This document shows, in pieces, positions 17,682 to 19,825 of a stretch of DNA of 19,825 nucleotides. Every line of letters starts with the position of its first letter. Position 1 is the first letter of the stretch. Both the position numbers and the translations under genes were made by a program. The stretch is from Hyphomicrobiales bacterium. Lineage in GTDB: Bacteria > Pseudomonadota > Alphaproteobacteria > Rhizobiales > Aestuariivirgaceae. The DNA is taken from the NCBI GenBank assembly GCA_016710435.1, contig JADJVV010000050.1:1-19825 (forward strand). The letters are read 5' to 3'. The notes beneath the pieces are model-generated. The model did no database searches and was not told the DNA's origin. It saw nothing but the letters and a program-made list of their open reading frames with translations.

Positions 17682-19825
17682 GTCTGATACCCGATAAGGC
17701 AGACCTTGAGGCCCTTTGCGCCTGTGCCTGCTGTGTTAATGTCAATGGTCATTTCGGCGTCGTCGGCCAGCGAGGTGTCGGTGAGCGTCACGGCCGTTGC
17801 CGCCGTCACTGACGTCTTTTCACTCGCGTCGATAAGCACCTTGTTCGTGGTCATGACGGTCGTGCCACCCTCGTTCACGTCGATCAGCGGGGCACCGGAA
17901 CTACTCACGGTGTTCAGTGATCCCCTGATGTTGGTGAGGGTGAAGGCGTAAGGCATCCTGAACGTGGTCTTTGCCGTGCCTGTCGTCAGGGCCGTGGATT
18001 CATCTGATGCCGCCACGCAGAAACTTTCGATCTTTGCTTTAACTGCCGCGGCGAGGCCGTCTGCGGTGATTGCCCGCGTGGTGTCTGTGCCTGTCGTGGC
18101 CTCGGCAACCGTGGCAAGTTCAACCACGCCCGTGGCCGAGGTGGTAGCGGCCTGTTTGATGTTGCCAAAGGCTGTCGCCGCGTTCGCCACATCAGAAAGG
18201 TTGTTGGCGGCAACCATGTCGCCCGCACCGGCAATGGTGGCACATTCAAAGGCGTTGTCTGCGGCGTTGCGCCGGACGATCTGAGAGGCCGTGCAAGAGA
18301 GATCATCAGACATGCCGGCCGCAAGGCCGAACATCAGCGCGCCGGTTCCTACCTCATCGCCAACAATCGCCCGGAGTTCCGACGAGGTGTCGATTTCCGA
18401 TGGTGAGATAAAGGCCGAGTCAGCCGCGGCGATTGAATAAAAATCTGTGCCCGCCTCCAAATCCAAAAGTGCGCGCATCGCTGCATAGTTGGCGGCCGTC
18501 ACAAGGCTTTGTGCGTTCGCTGATGGTGTCAACCCTGCCCATGTCGTCAAGTCAGCATCAAGAGGCTGGAACACCGCTGCGGCACCGGCGATTGAATAAA
18601 AATCTGTGCCCGCCTCAAGATCGAGAAGCGCCCGCATGGCGGCATAGTTTGCCGATGTGACGAGACTCTGTGCATTTGCCGAGGGGGTGAGGCCCGCCCA
18701 CGTGGTCAAATCCGCATCATAGGCCTGCACGTGGGTTCCGATTGCCAAACCAAGATTGGTTCTTGCTGTGGAAGCGTTCGCAACGTCAGACAGATTGTTG
18801 GCGGCCAACATGTCACCTCCGCCCGTCAGAGTCACACACTCAAAGGCAGAGTCACCAGAGTCGCGCCTCACATATTGCGAGGCACCGCAAGAGAGATCGT
18901 CAGACATGCCCGGCGCAAGGCCGAACATGGCTGCACCCGTTCCCACCTCGTCACTATAGGCCGTTCGGAGATTTGCGCTTGAGGGTGTCGCCAGGGCGGT
19001 TGCAACACCGGTGCCGAGGCCCGAGACACCCGTGGAGATCGGCAGGCCCGTGGCGTAGTGAGGTGCCGGACGAGGGAGTCCCGAGGGCAGGCGTGGTGAA
19101 CGTGGGCGACGTGCCGAACACAAGTGGCCCCGATCCAGTTTCATCGGTCATCGCGGTTGCAAGATTGGCGCTTGAGGGTGTTGCAAGCCACGTGGCAACG
19201 CCGGTGCCGAGGCCCGAGACACCCGTGGAGATCGGCAGGCCCGTGGCATTGGTGAGGGTGCCGGACGAGGGAGTCCCGAGGGCAGGCGTGGTGAACGTGG
19301 GCGACGTGCCGAACACAAGCGGCCCCGATCCGGTTTCATCACTCACAGCCGTTGCCACTTGGGCCGATGTGGCGGTGACGGTGTTTGAACCGAGGCTGAT
19401 TGTCTTGTTTGTCAGGGTGTCGGTGGTTGCCTTGCCCACAAGCGTGTCAGTGGCGGCCGGGAGTGTCAGGGCTGTGGTGCCTGCAATGGCCGTGGCTGCA
19501 ACCGTGGTGGTTCCCGAGGTGCTACCGGCGAAAGTCATGCCAGCGCCGGGCGTGGTGATTGCAGGCCCCGAGAACGTCCCACCTGTCACCGTCTTGCCGG
19601 TGAACGTCAGGGCCGAGGGAAGGGAAAGGGTGGGGTTACCGGACGCGCCGTCACCATTGGTGGCGGTGATCTCATTTGCCGTGCCTGTGATGGTGCGCTG
19701 TGCCCATGTGTCTGAACCCGTGCGCGCGGCAAGGCCCGTGCTGGAAAGGGCCTCAAGGGCCGAAAGATCGTTTGCCAGGGCAAAGGTGGGATTGCCCGCG
19801 GTGCCTGCCGGATTGGAGATCGTAA
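17678..19825 (-). CDS. Tail fibre, N-terminus outside window, with frameshift near 19054-19066
   Basis: The gene runs from beyond 19825 to a stop at 17678. It is rich in Thr, Ser, Ala and Gly with phage tail-fibre repeats: SGPLVFGTSPTFTTPALGTP, GDMLAANNLSDVANAS, LTTWAGLTPSANAQSLVT. The C-terminus (about the last 115 residues) has FRMPYAFTLTNIRGSLNTV, IDVNEGGTTVMTTNK and GAKGLKVCLIGYQT, a terminal domain common to tail fibres of alphaproteobacterial phages. Comparison of two 195-base repeat units shows two bases missing at 19054-19066, which sends the upstream frame to a TAG at 18956-18954. Either the fibre is broken, or the sequence has an error in a repeat. Confidence 0.85.
18170..18952. repeat. 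Two dispersed 189-base units flanking the 159-base pair
   Basis: The units at 18764-18952 and 18170-18358 are 594 bases apart. Both encode 63 residues starting D-E-V-G-T-G and containing MSDDLSC, V-R-R and MxAANNLSDVAN. They have diverged at DNA level. They bracket the 159-base pair, giving an A-B-B-A module order. Confidence 0.8.
18401..18718. repeat. Two tandem 159-base units in the tail-fibre gene
   Basis: The units are 18560-18718 and 18401-18559. Their proteins are nearly identical for about 45 residues (DADLTTWAGLTPSANAQSLV and the following ANYAAMRALLDLEAGTDFYS), but many third codon positions differ. The duplication is therefore old and the protein sequence has been kept by selection. 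Confidence 0.85.
18956..19343. repeat. Two near-identical tandem 195-base units in the tail-fibre gene
   Basis: The units are 19149-19343 and 18956-19148. They align base for base over most of their length, at offset 195 in one half and 193 in the other; the shorter unit lacks two bases at 19054-19066. High DNA identity implies recent duplication or ongoing gene conversion. Each encodes a (S/T)-D-E-T-G-S-G start and a P-S-S-A-N-L end. Confidence 0.9.

Noticed and set aside
1..19825. CRISPR array, tRNA or rRNA genes, insertion sequences
   Set aside because: No regularly spaced short repeats, cloverleaf-type sequences, rRNA stretches or transposase genes with terminal inverted repeats were seen.

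Overview
The window looks like part of a temperate, tailed-phage or prophage genome from a high-GC alphaproteobacterial host. The host inference rests on a GcrA-like regulator (a family confined to alphaproteobacteria), several small proteins of the kind seen in rhizobial and related prophages, high GC in most genes, and ATGA/GTGA/TGATG stop-start overlaps at nearly every junction. No ribosomal, tRNA or housekeeping gene was seen. No capsid, portal or terminase gene lies in the window.

Layout. (1) Positions 1-7936, minus strand: an early/replication operon. In transcription order it holds two small genes, a structured stretch ending in an intrinsic terminator, a small regulator, a 61-residue protein, a winged-helix protein, a GcrA-like protein, an MT-A70 adenine methyltransferase, a small Cys/His protein, a TOPRIM primase-like protein, a small protein, a Bro-N protein, a D5-like SF3 helicase, a repeat-rich noncoding stretch, a hypothetical protein, and a second DNA methyltransferase cut by the window edge. 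(2) 7937-8540: an immunity/switch region. A short helix-turn-helix repressor gene lies between two divergent promoters, each with a CGTTA-N4-TAACG operator in its 17-base spacer. A third promoter, antisense to the repressor's 3' end, drives a 53-codon reading frame whose ATG falls at the predicted transcription start. (3) 8541-13610, mostly plus strand: a tightly overlapping operon of small accessory proteins, a chimeric ParB-like protein, an HD-domain hydrolase, an ASCH-like protein, an internally deleted large serine recombinase and a small exported protein. One gene (8565-8804) runs antisense inside the start of this operon. A bidirectional terminator follows. (4) 13790-19825, minus strand: the lysis and tail-tip region, with a tail fibre (broken by a 2-base frameshift), a Sec-signal tail-associated protein, a holin candidate, a 43-residue membrane peptide, an exported Cys-rich protein, a peptidoglycan amidase, two small metal-site proteins, a second membrane protein and a probable spanin pair.

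How it works together. The repressor probably silences both early promoters. On induction the left operon would supply replication (TOPRIM protein plus separate D5 helicase) and DNA methylation plus GcrA-like regulation; the right operon supplies accessory functions. Several parts look degenerate: the repressor lacks a cleavable C-terminal domain, the recombinase lacks most of its body, and the tail fibre is frameshifted. This suggests a decaying or rearranged prophage, or for the fibre possibly a sequence error. The most novel-looking items are the ParB chimera carrying an unrecognised low-GC central domain (9753-10170), the structured RNA/terminator at 7281-7436, and the overlapping promoter architecture of the switch.
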